From assembly GCA_020796225.1 (NCBI GenBank), contig CM036768.1, positions 41,738,789 through 41,802,788 of the forward strand: a stretch of DNA of 64,000 nt, written 5' to 3'. The notes under the pieces are model-generated. The model had not been told where the DNA came from, did no database searches, and was given only the letters and a program-made list of their open reading frames with translations. Within the stretch, counting starts at the first letter, position 1; each line of letters opens with the position of its first letter. A program made the translations under genes and the position numbers. This DNA comes from Arion vulgaris (Eukaryota > Mollusca > Gastropoda > Stylommatophora > Arionidae). Shown here in pieces: positions 21,889 through 34,969 of the stretch.

Positions 21889-24800
21889 CTTATCAAATTT
21901 AAGTTTTTAAAAATTTTTTCCGGCGAAAACTTCACTTACAGTTTACATTTTTGAAAAAATTTTTTCCATGTCTAAAACTTATTTTTACGGTTTTTCAGAT
22001 CTGACAACGGGTATACGTGACAAACACAACATCTTACAGTTTATAGATCTAACAACGATATTTGCTACATGTGATAAACACAACATCTTACAATGTACAT
22101 ACCTCACAACGATATTTGCTACATTTGACAAACACTACATCATAGAGTTTACAGACCTAACAAACGATATTTGCTACATATGACAAACACTCTATCTTAA
22201 AATTTACAGATCTGACAACAATATTTGCTACGTGCGACAAACACTACATCTTACGTTTACAGTTCTGACAACAATATTTCAACATGTCATAAATACTATA
22301 TCTTACAGTTTCCCAGATCAAAACGAAATATGCTATACGTGACAAACACAACATCTTACAGTGCACAGATCTGACAGCGATATTTGCTTCATGTTACAAA
22401 CACTATATCTTACAGTTTACAGATCTGACAACGATATTTCGTACATATGACAAACACTCTATCTTCAGTTTACAGATCGACGACGATATTTGCATTGCGA
22501 CAAACACTACATCTTACAATTTACATACCTCACAACGATATGGCTACATGTGACAAACACTCTATTTTCTATTTACATACCTCACAACATTTTTGCTACA
22601 TTTGACAAACACTACATCATATAGTTTTTACAGATCTGAAACGATGTCTCCACATATGATAAACACTATATCTTACAATTTACAGATCTGACAACGATAT
22701 TTGCTTAATGTGACAAACAATATTTTCTTTCAGTTCACAGATCTGACAACGATATTTCCTACATATGACAAACACTCTATCTTACAGTTTACAGATCTGA
22801 CGACGATATTTGCTACGTGCGACAAACACTCATCTTACAATTTACATACCTCCCCGACATGGGCTACATGTGACAAACACTCTATTTTGCTATTTACATA
22901 CCTCACAACGATATTTGCTACATTTGACAAACACTACATCATATAGTTTTTACAGATCTGACAACGATGTCTCCTACATATGATAAACACTATATCTTAC
23001 AATTTACAGATCTGACAAGATTTTGCTTCATGTGACAAAAAATTTATATCTTACAGTTCACAGATCTGTCAACGGCATTGTTTAACGTGACAAACACAAC
23101 ATCTTACAGTGAACAGATCTGGAAAACATATTTGCTTCATGTTACAAACACAACATCTTACTGTTTACAGATCTGACAACCATATTTGCTACATATGACA
23201 AACACTCTATCTTACAGTTTACAGATCTGACGACATTTGCTAATGCTGACAAACAACATCTTACAATTTACAGATCTGACAACGATATTTGCCACATTTG
23301 ACAAACACTACATCATATATTTTTTACAGATCTGACAAGATATCTCCTACTTTGACAAATCTCTATCTTACAGTTTACAGACATGACGACGATTTTTGGT
23401 ACGTGCGACAAACACTACACCTTACAGTTTACAGTTCTGACAACAATATTTTCTACATGTGACAAACACTATATCTTACAGTTTACAGATCACAACGACT
23501 TTTTGCACTTTGACAAACACAACATCTTACAGTTTACAGTTCTTACAACAATATTTTCTACATGTGACAAACACTCTATTTTAAAGTTTACATATCTGAC
23601 AACGATATTTCCTACATATGACAAATACTCTATCTTACAGTTTACAGATCTGACAACCATATTTGCTACATGTGACAAATATTCTATATTACAATTTACA
23701 GACCTCACAACGATATCTGCTACATGTGACAAACACAACATCTTACAGCTTACAGATCTGACAACGATATTTCCTACAAATGACAAACACTATATCTTAC
23801 AGTTTATAAATCTGACAACAATATTTGCTTCACGTTACAAACACTATATCTTACAGTTTACAGTTCTGACAACAATATTTTGTACATGTGATAAACACTA
23901 TTTTACAGTTCACAGATCTGACAAACGATATTTGCTACATGTGACAAACACTACATCTTACAGTTTACAAATCTGACAACGATATCTGCTACATGTGACA
24001 AACACAACAACTTACAGTTTACAGTTCTGACAACCATATTTGCTAGATTGAAACACTCTATCTTACAGTTTACAGATCTGACGACGATATTTGCTTCGAC
24101 AAACACTACATCTTACAATTTACATACCCCCAACGATATTTGCCATTTGACAAACACTCTATCAAAATTCACAATCTGACTACGATATTTGCTACATATG
24201 ACAAACACTATATCTTACAATTTACAGATCTGACAACAATTTTGCTACACATGAAAAAACCAACATCTTGGTGCACAGATCTGACGACGATATTTACTAC
24301 GTGCGACAAACACTACATCTTACAGTTTACAGTTCTGACAACAATATTTTCTACATGTGACAAACACTCTATTTTAAAGTTTACATATCTGACAACGATA
24401 CTTTCTACATATGACAAATATTCTATCTTACAATTTACAGATCTGACAACCATATTTGCTACATGTGACAAATACTTATCTTACAGTTTACAGATCTGGC
24501 GACTTTTTGCTATACGTGAAAAACCCAAAACATCTTACAATTTACAGATCTGACAACGATTTTTTCATTTGACAAACACTACATCATATAGTTTTTACAA
24601 ATCTGACAACGATATCTTCTACATATGACAAATAATCTATCTTACAGTTTACGGGACATGACGACGATTTTTGTACGTGCGACAAACACTACACCTTACA
24701 GTTTACAGTTCTGACAACAATATTTTCTACATGTGATAAACACTACATCTTACAATTTACAGACCTCACAACAATATTTACTACATGTGATAAACATTAC

Positions 24801-27800
24801 ATCTTACAGTTTACAGTTCTGACAACCATATTTGCTAGATATGACAAACACTCTATCTTAAAATTTACAGATCTGACAACGATATTTGCTACATATGACA
24901 AACACTACATCTACAGTTTAAAATCTGACAAAAATATTTCCCATGTGACAAACACTACATCTTATAGTTTACAGATCTGACAACGATATTTCCTACATAT
25001 GACATATACTCTGTCTTACAGTTTACAGATCTGACAACGAAATCTCCTACATATGACAAATACTCTATCTTATAGTTTACAGATTTGACGACGATATTTG
25101 CTCTGCGACAAACACTCATCTTGGTTTACGTTCTGACAACGATATTTTCTACATGTGACAAACACTATATCTTACAGTTTACAGATCTGACAACGACATT
25201 TGCAATGTGACAAACACAACATCACGGTTTACAGTTCTTACAACAATATTTTCTACATGTGACAAACACTCTATTTTAAAGTTTACATATCTGACAACGA
25301 TATTTCCTACATATGACAAATACTCTATCTTACAGTTTACAGATCTGACAACCATATTTGCTACATGTGACAAATATTCTATCTTAAAATTTTACAGACC
25401 TCACAACGATATCTGCTACATGTGACACACACAACATCTTACAGCTTACAGATCTGATAACGATATTTCCTACAAATAAAACACTATATCTTACAGTTTA
25501 CAGTTCTGACACAATATTTTGTACATGTGATAAACACTTTTTTCAGTTCACAGATCTGACAAACGATATGTGCTACATGTGACAAACACTACATCTTACA
25601 GTTTACATATCTGACAACGATATCTGCCATGTGAAAACACTACATCTTACAGTTTACAGTTCTGACAACAATATTTTCTACATGTCATAAACACTATATC
25701 TTACAGTTTACAGACCCTGACAACGACATTTGCTATACGTGACAAACACAACATCTTACGGTCCCAGATCTGACAACGATTTTTGCTTCATGTTACAAAC
25801 ACTATATCTTACGGTTTACAGATCTGACAACGATTTTTCCTACAATGACAAACACTCTATCTTACAGTTTACAGATCTGACGACGATTTTGACTGCGGAC
25901 AAACACTACATCTTACAATTTACATACCTCACAACGATATGGCTACATGTACAAACACTCTTTTTGCTATTTTCCCTCACAACGATATTTGCTACATTTG
26001 ACAAACACTACATCATATAGTTTTACAGATCTGCAACGATGTCTCCTGCATATGATAAACACTATATCTTCAATTTACAGATCTGACAACGATTTTTTGC
26101 TTCATGTGACAAACAATATATCTTACAGTTCACAGATCTGTCAACGGCATTTGCTATACGTGACAAACACACCATCTTACAGTGAACAGATCTGACAACG
26201 ATATTTGCTTCATGTTACAAACACAACATCTTACTGTTTACAGATCTGACAACCATATTTGCTACATATGACAAACACTCTATCTTACAGTTTACAGATC
26301 TGACGACATTTGCTTCGTGACAAACACAACATCTTACAATTTACAGATCTGACAACGATATTTGCCACATTTGACAAACACTACATCATATAGTTTTTAC
26401 AGATCTGACAACGATATCTCCTACATATGACAAATACTCTATCTTACAGTTTACAGACATGACGACGATTTTTGGTACGTGCGACAAACACTACACCTTA
26501 CAGTTTACAGTTCTGACAACAATATTTTCAACATGTCATAAACACTATATCTTACAGTTTACAGATCTGACAACGAAATATGCTATACGTGACAAACACA
26601 ACATCTTACAGTGCACAGATCTGACAACGATATTTGCTTCATGTTACAAACACTATATCTTACAGTTTACAGATCTGACAACGATATTTCGTACATATGA
26701 CAAACACTCTATCTTACAGTTTACAGATCTGACGACGATATTTGCTACGTGCGACAAACACTACATCTTACAATTTACATACCTCACAACGATATGGGCT
26801 ACATGTGCCCAAACACTCTATTTTGCTATTTACATACCTCACAACGATATTTGCTACATTTGACAAACACTACATCATATAGTTTTTACAGATCTGACAA
26901 CGATGTCTCCTACATATGATAAACACTATATCTTACAATTTACAGATCTGACAACGATATTTGCTTCATGTGACAAACAATATATCTTTCAGTTCACAGA
27001 TCTGACAACGATATTTCCTACATATGACAAACACTCTATCTTACAGTTTACAGATCTGACGACGATATTTGCTACGTGCGACAAACACTACATCTTACAA
27101 TTTACATACCTCACAACGATATGGGCTACATGTGACAAACACTCTATTTTGCTATTTACATACCTCACAACGATATTTGCTACATTTGACAAACACTACA
27201 TCATATAGTTTTTACAGATCTGACAACGATGTCTCCTACATATATAACACTATATCTTACAATTTAAGATCTGACCGATATTTGCTTCATGTGACAAACA
27301 ATATATCTTACAGTTCACAGATCTGTCAACGGCATTTGCTATACGTGACAAACACAACATCTTACAGTGAACAGATCTGAAAACGATATTTGCTTCATGT
27401 TCCCAAACACAACATCTTACTGTTTCAGATCTGACAACCATTTTTTGCTACATATGACAAACCTCTATCTTACAGTTTACAATCTGACGACATTTGCTAT
27501 CGTACAAACACACATCTTACAGATCTGACAACGATATTTGCCACATTTGACAAACACTACATCATATAGTTTTTACAGATCTGACAACGATATCTCCTAC
27601 ATATGACAAATACTCTATCTTACAGTTTACAGACATGACGACGATTTTTGGTACGTGAGACAAACACTACACCTTACAGTTTACAGTTCTGACAACAATA
27701 TTTTCTACATGTGACAAACACTACATCTTACAGTTTACAAATCTGATAAAAATATTTGCTACATGTGACAAACACTACATCTTATAGTTTACAGATCTGA

Positions 27801-30800
27801 CAACGATATTTCCTACATATGACATATACTCTGTCTTACAGTTTCCCAGATCTGACAACGAAATCTCCTACATATGACAAATACTCTATCTTATAGTTTA
27901 CAGATTTGACGACGATATTTGCTAGGGCGACAAACCTACATCTTACAGTTTCAGTTCTGACAACAATAGTTTCTACATGTGAAAACATTTTATATCTTAC
28001 AGTTTCAGATCGCAACGACATTTGCTATACGTGACAAACACAACATCTTACAGTTTACAGTTCTTACAAGAATATTTTCTACATGTGACAAACACTCTAT
28101 TTTAAAGTTTACATATCTGACAACGATATTTCCTACATATGACAAATACTCTATCTTACAGTTTACAGATCTGACAACCATATTTGCTACATATGACAAA
28201 CACTCTATCTTACAGTTTACAGATCTGACGACGATTTTTTGCTACGTGCGACAAACACTACATCTTACAATTTACATACCTCACAACGATATGGGCTACA
28301 TGTGACAAACACTCTATTTTGCTATTTACATACCTCACAACGATATTTGCTACATTTGACAAACACTACATCATATGGTTTTACAGATCACAACGATGTC
28401 TCCTACATATGATAAACACTATATCTTACAATTTACAGATCTGACAACGATATTTGCTTCATGTGACAAACAATATATCTTACAGTTCCCCAGATCTGTC
28501 AAGGGCATTCATACGTGACAAACACAACATCTTACAGTGAACAGATCTGACAACGATATTTGCTTCATTTACAAACACAACATCTTACTGTTTACAGATC
28601 GGGACAGCCATATTTGCTACATTGACAAACACTCTTCTTACGGTTTACAGATCTGACGACATTTGCTATACGTGACAAACACAACATCTTACAATTTACA
28701 GATCTGACAACGATATTTGCCACATTTGACAAACACTACATCATATAGTTTTTACAGTCGGGCAACGATATCTCCTACATATGACAAATACTCTATCTTA
28801 CAGTTTACAGACATGACGACGATTTTTGGTACGTGAGACAAACACTACACCTTACAGTTTACAGTTCTGACAACAATATTTTCTACATGTGACAAACACT
28901 ACATCTTACAGTTTACAAATCTGACAAAAATATTTGCTACATGTGACAAACACTACATCTTATAGTTTACAGATCTGACAACGATATTTCCTACATATGA
29001 CAAATACTCTATCTTATAGTTTCAGATTTGACGACGATATTTGCACTGCGACAAACACTACATCTTACAGTTTACAGTTCTGACAACAATAGTTTCTACA
29101 TGTGACAAACACTATATCTTACAGTTTACAGATCTGACAACGACATTTGCTATACGTGACAAACACAACATCTTACAGTTTACAGTTCTTACAAGAATAT
29201 TTTCTACATGTGACAAACACTCTATTTTAAAGTTTACATATCGCGATATTTCCTCATTGACAAATACTCTACCCTTCAGTTTACGATCTGACAACCATAT
29301 TTGCTGCTGGACAAATATTCTATCTTACAATTTACAGACCTCACAACGATATCTGCTACATGTGACAAACACAACATCTTACAGCTTACAGATCTGACAA
29401 CGATATTTCCTACAAATGACAAACACTATATCTTACAGTTTATAAATCTGACAACAATATTTGCTTCACGTTACAAACACTATATCTTACAGTTTACAGT
29501 TCTGACAACAATATTTTGTACATGTGATAAACACTTTTTTACAGTTCACAGATCTGACAACGATATGTGCACAATGTGACAAACACTACATCTTACAGTT
29601 TACAAATCTGACAACGATATCTGCTACATGTGACAAACACAACAACTTACAGTTTCAGTTCTGACAACCATATTTGCTAGATGTGACACACCTCTATCTT
29701 ACGTTTACAGATCTGACGACGATATTTGCTACGTGCGACAAACACTACATCTTACAATTTACATACCTCACAACGATTTTGCTACTTTGACAAACACTCT
29801 ATCTTAAAATTCACAGATCTGACTACGATATTTGCTACTATGACAAAAACTATATCTTACATTTAAGATCGACAACAATTTTTCTACACATGATAAACAC
29901 AACATCTTGCAGTGCACAGATCTGACGACGATATTTACTACGTGCGACAAACACTACATCTTACAGTTTACAGTTCTGACAACAATATTTTCTACATGTG
30001 ACAAACACTCTATTTTAAAGTTTACATATCTGACAACGATACTTTCTACATATGACAAATATTCTATCTTACAATTTACAGATCTGACAACCATATTTGC
30101 TACATGTGACAAATACTCTATCTTACAGTTTACAGAACTGACAACGATTTTTCCCACATATGACAAACACTATATCTTACATTTTTACAGATCTGGCGAC
30201 ATTTGCTATGTGACAAACACACATCTTACAATTTACAGACCTCACAAAAATTTTTTGCTACATTGACAAACACTACATCTTATAGTTTACAGATCGACAA
30301 CGATATTTCCTACATAGATAATACTTTATCTTACATTTTTACAGATCTGACAACTATTTTTTGCTACATGTGACAAATACTCTATCTTACAGTTTACATA
30401 ACTGACAACGATATTTGCTTCATGTGACAAACACTATATCTTACAGTTTACAGATCTGACGACATTTGCTATACGTGACAAACACAACATCTTACAGTTT
30501 ACCGATCTGACAACGATATTTGCCCATTTGACAAACACACATCATATAGTTTTACAGATCTGACAACGATATCTCCTACAATGACAAATACTCTATCTTA
30601 CGTTTAAGACATGACGACTATATTTGGTACGTGCGACAAACACTACATCTTACAATTTACATACCTAACAACGATATTTGCTACATTTGACAAACATTCT
30701 ATCTTAAAATTCACAGATCTGACTACGATATTTGCGACATATGACAAACACTATATCTTAAAATTTTACAGATCTGACAACGATATCTGCTACATGTGAC

Positions 30801-32747
30801 AAACACAACATCTTACAGTTTACAGACCCAATAACGATATTTGCTACATGTGACAAACACTATATCGTGGTTTACAGAACGCACAACGATATTTGTTTAA
30901 TGTGACCAAAATTACATCTGATAGTTTACAAACGGGACAACAATATACGCAACATATGACAACACTGTATTTTTACAGTTTACAGATCTGACAACGATAT
31001 TTGCTACATGTGACAAATACTAATTCTTACAGTTTACAGATCTGACAACGACTTTTCCTACATGTGACAAACACTATACCCTACATTTTTACAGATCTGA
31101 CAGCCATATTTGCTACATGTGACAAACACTACATCTCACAATTTTAGACCTCACAACGATATTTGTTACATGTGAAAACACACATCTTACAGTTTACAGA
31201 TCTGACAACAATATTAGCTACATATGACAAACACTCTATCTTACAACTTACAGAACTCACAACGATATTTGCTACATGCAACAAACACTACATCTTACAG
31301 TTTACAGTTCTGACAACAATATTTTATACATGTGATAAACACTCTATTTTACATTATGCAGAATTGACAACGATATTTTCTACATGTGATAAACACTACA
31401 TCTTACAGTTAAACATCTATCAACATTATTTGCTACATGTGGCAAACACTACACCTTATAATTTACAGACCTCAAAACGATTTTGCTTACATGTGACCAA
31501 CATAAATCTTACAATTTACAGATCTGACAACAATATTTGCTACATGTGACAAACACTCTATCTAACAGTTTACAGATCTGACAACAATATTTGCTACATT
31601 TGACAAACACAACATCTTACAATTTACAGTTCTGACAACAATATTTCCTACATATGACAAATACTCTATCTTACAGTTTAAAGATCTGACAACAATATTT
31701 GCTACAGGTGACAAACAACCCTATTTTATAGTTTACAGATCTGAAAAACATATTTGCTACATGTGACAAACACTATATCTTACAGTTCGCAGATCTGACA
31801 AACGGCATTTGCTATAAGTGACAAACACAACATCTTACACTGAACAGATCTGAAACGATATTTGCTTCATGTTACAAACATAACATCTTACATTTTACAG
31901 ATCTGACAACCATATTTGCAACATTTGACAAACACTCTATCTAACAGTTTACAGATCTGACAACGATATTTGCTATATTTGACAAACACTATATCGTACA
32001 GTTTACAGACCAAATAACGATTTTTGCTACATGTGACAAACCTCTATCTAACGGTTTACAGATCTGACACAATATTTGCTCATGTAACAAACACTACATT
32101 TTATATTTTACAGATCTGAACAATATTTTGTACAGGGACGAATATTTACATCTTACAATTTACAGACCTCACAACGATATTTGCTTCTTGTGACAAATAG
32201 TACATCTTTCAGTTTATAGATCTGGCAACGATATTTGCTACATATGACAAACACAACTCTTCAATTTCAGATCTGACAACAATATTTGCTACATGTGACT
32301 AACACTCTATCAAACAGTTTACAGATCTGACAACAATATTTGCTACATGTAACAAACACTAAATTTTATATTTTACAGATCTGACAACAATATTTTCTAC
32401 ATGTGACAAACACTACATCCTACAGTTTACAGATCTGACAGCCATATTTGCTACATGTGACAAACACTACATCTCACAATTTTCAGACCTCACAACGATA
32501 TTTGTTACATGTGAAAAACACAACATCTTACAGTTTACAGATCTGACAACCATATTTTCTACATGTGACAAACACTACATCTTACAGTTTACAGATCTGA
32601 CAACGATATTTGCTTCATGTACAACACTACATCTTACAGTTTACAGATCTGACAACGATATTTGCTACATGTGATAAACACTACTTCTTACAGTTTACAG
32701 ATCTTACAACGATATTTGCTACATGTGACAAACACTACATCTTACAT

Positions 32748-33250
32748 AAATTTAGTTTTAGGATCGGTTTTTTCTACTTTCATTTATATGCTTAGAAGGA
32801 CTGCAATGATGCAACGTACTATAAGGACCACCATGTGAAACTGCTATACACATGTGGAGTTTTTTCCCTTTACAATGATATGCTTAACCAGACTGCATTA
32901 TGCAGCCTACTATAAGGACCACTAGGTAAAACTGGCATACATATGTTGAGGTACACGTTGAGTATTTCCTGCTGGTGTGTGGTTATGTGTATAACAAAAT
33001 AACATGTAGCAAGCGGTGCAATGCTGGAGTGTTATTCTATTACCATGGTGACTTGAAGAACTTGTTTAATTTCTAGAACTTTGTTTATTTATATATCTTA
33101 TTATTATTACAATAAATTGTTTTCTTATTGCCTTTTAATTGTTGTTATTTTGTTCAGATTTATTCATTAATATATTTACTTATGTTATTATTTTTGTTGT
33201 GAATAATACCAAATTATGTATACAAGAACAACGGGGTAATACATGATGAA
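32748..33250. other. Spacer between two satellites with a two-copy ~82-bp repeat
   Basis: Bases 32776-32858 and 32870-32951 are diverged direct copies sharing ATATGCTTA, GACTGCA, ACTATAAGGACCAC and a CATATGTTGAG-like end. The rest is AT-rich without recognised content. Confidence 0.65.
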
Positions 33251-33251
33251 T

Positions 33252-34306
33252 ATACACAGTTGACAGAAAATATGACATAACACTACAAGTAAACAGAAAA
33301 TATGACATAACACTACAAGTAAACAGAAAATATGACATAACACTACAAGTAAACAGACATTATATCATACCATTACAAGTAAACAGAAAATATGACATAA
33401 CACTACAAGTAAACAGACATTATATCATACCATTACAAGTAAAGAGAAAATATGACATAACACTACAAGTAAACAGACATTATATCATACCATTACAAGT
33501 AAACGGACATTATATCATACCATTACAAGTAAACAGACATTATATCATGCCATTACAAGTAAACAGAAAATATAACATAACACTACAAGTAAACAGACAT
33601 TATATCATACCATTACAAGTAAACAGAAAATATGACATAACACTATAAGTAAACAGACATTATATCATACCATTACAAGTAAACATAAAATATGACATAA
33701 CACTACAAGTAAACAGACATTATATCATACCATTACAAGTAAACAGACATTATATCATACCATTACAAGTAAACAGACATTATATCATACCATTACAAGT
33801 AAACAGAAAATATAACATAACACTACAAGTAAACAGACATTATATCATACCATTACAAGTAAACAGAACATATGACATAACACTACAAGTAAACAGACAT
33901 TATATCATACCATTACAAGTAAACAGACATTATATCATACCATTACAAGTAAACAGAAAATATGACATAACACTACAAGTAAACAGACATTATATCATAC
34001 CATTACAAGTAAACAGACATTATATCATACCATTACAAGTAAACAGAAAATATGACATAACACTACAAGTAAACAGACATTATATCATACCATTACAAGT
34101 AAACAGAAAATATGACATAACACTACAAGTAAACAGACATTATATCATACCATTACAAGTAAACAGAAAATATGACATAACACTACAAGTAAACAGACAT
34201 TATATCATACCATTACAAATAAACATATAATGTATCCTACCATTAACAGTAAACAGACAATACGTCATGCCATTACAAGTAAACATACAATATGTCATAC
34301 CACTAT
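33252..34306 (+). repeat. Satellite array, 30-bp monomer in two variants
   Basis: Units are exactly 30 bp and end in ACAAGT. Variant A reads AAACAGAAAATATGACATAA then CACT; variant B reads AAACAGACATTATATCATAC then CATT. About 35 copies mix A and B in irregular runs (mostly AB, with BB and BBB). The array is continued after an insertion by one further unit and a part unit at 36671-36712. Confidence 0.95.
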
Positions 34307-34311
34307 ATATA

Positions 34312-34574
34312 TGTGGAGAGCCGCAGTAGCGTAGTTGTTAGTGAACTCGCTTCTCAAGACTGGTGGTCTGGGTTCAACTCCCGCAGTGTGCGTGCAATTT
34401 TTCCCGACCGCGACGGCTCTCAGGTCGACCCAGCCTCAAGTGGGTACCAGACATGTTATGGGAAAGTAAAGGCGGCCGACGTGATGCTGACCACATCACC
34501 CATCGTGTGCCGACGGTCAATGAAAATACAGGCCTAACACTGTATTGCCCTATATACCACGAGGTATGAAAAGG
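34312..34574 (+). mobile_element. tRNA-derived SINE 1, main part
   Basis: The head resembles a tRNA: an A-box-like TAGCGTAGTTGTTAGTG and a B-box-like GGGTTCAACTCCC about 45 bp apart, the split RNA polymerase III promoter. The body (CAGGTCGACCCAGCCTCAAG...) and 3' part (TGTATTGCCCTATATACCAC) match SINE 2 at 51093-51350. It is interrupted at 34574 by an RTE fragment and its last ~30 bp (GGGTTCCTTTACTT) follow at 34930-34965. SINEs make no protein and depend on a LINE partner. Confidence 0.85.
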
Positions 34575-34929
34575 TCTTAGAAGAATACTGAACCTCAAAT
34601 GGTCAGATTTCAGACCTAATACACAAATAAGACAAGAGACCAAGCAAGAAAATGAATCAAATTGTATAAAAAGCGCCGCTGGAACTACATCGGCCACACA
34701 CTTAGAATGGATGAGAGAAGACTCCTTACCAATCCCTCATATGGACACCAGAGGGAAAAGAAAACGAGGAAGACCAAGAGAGACTCTGCGTAGAACCATC
34801 ACCAGAGAAGGCTCAACGATAGGCCTAGTAAACATTAAAGACCTAAAACAGATAGCAACGAACCGCGAGACATGGAGAGCTATGACCTCTGCCCTATGCG
34901 CCCACATGCCCAAGAGGAAAGACTAACTA
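34575..34929 (+). mobile_element. RTE-like retrotransposon 3' fragment inside SINE 1
   Basis: This is a short RTE-like 3' end of the family seen at 1-690. It encodes an IGHT-LRMDERR-type block across a frameshift, then PIPHMDTRGKRKRGRPRETL, NIKDLKQIATNRETWRAMTS and ALCAHMPKRKD before a stop. The flanks ATGAAAAGG (34566-34574) and ATGAAAGGG (34930-34938) look like a TSD and restore the SINE 3' end when one is removed. Confidence 0.8.
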
Positions 34930-34969
34930 ATGAAAGGGTTCCTTTACTTTTTTTTACTTACTATATGTA

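Larger units (their letters stand above)
13869..32747 (+). repeat. Satellite array, 54-bp monomer, ~18.9 kb
   Basis: The monomer joins GATCTGACAACGATATTTGC, TACATGTGACAAACACTACA and TCTTACAGTTTACA. About 350 copies fit the length. Each has two 6-bp palindromes, AGATCT and ACATGT. Since 54 is 18 codons, a frame stays open in phase on the plus strand (FTDLTTIFATCDKHYILQ-type repeat) and another on the minus strand, giving long apparent frames such as 23383-23976. There is no start context, no domain and continual frameshifts, so this is not a gene. Edges are sharp: flanking unique DNA at 13868 and 32748. Best-ordered parts are 13.9-14.7, 18.9-21.5 and 22.4-32.7 kb. Confidence 0.97.

Noticed and set aside
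23383..23976. 197-codon open frame in the 54-bp satellite (and many similar ones on both strands)
   Set aside because: The unit is a multiple of three, so open frames arise automatically. There is no domain, no start context, and frequent frameshifts in neighbouring units.
33252..34306. CRISPR array
   Set aside because: The repeats are directly tandem with no unique spacers, and the DNA is eukaryotic in character.
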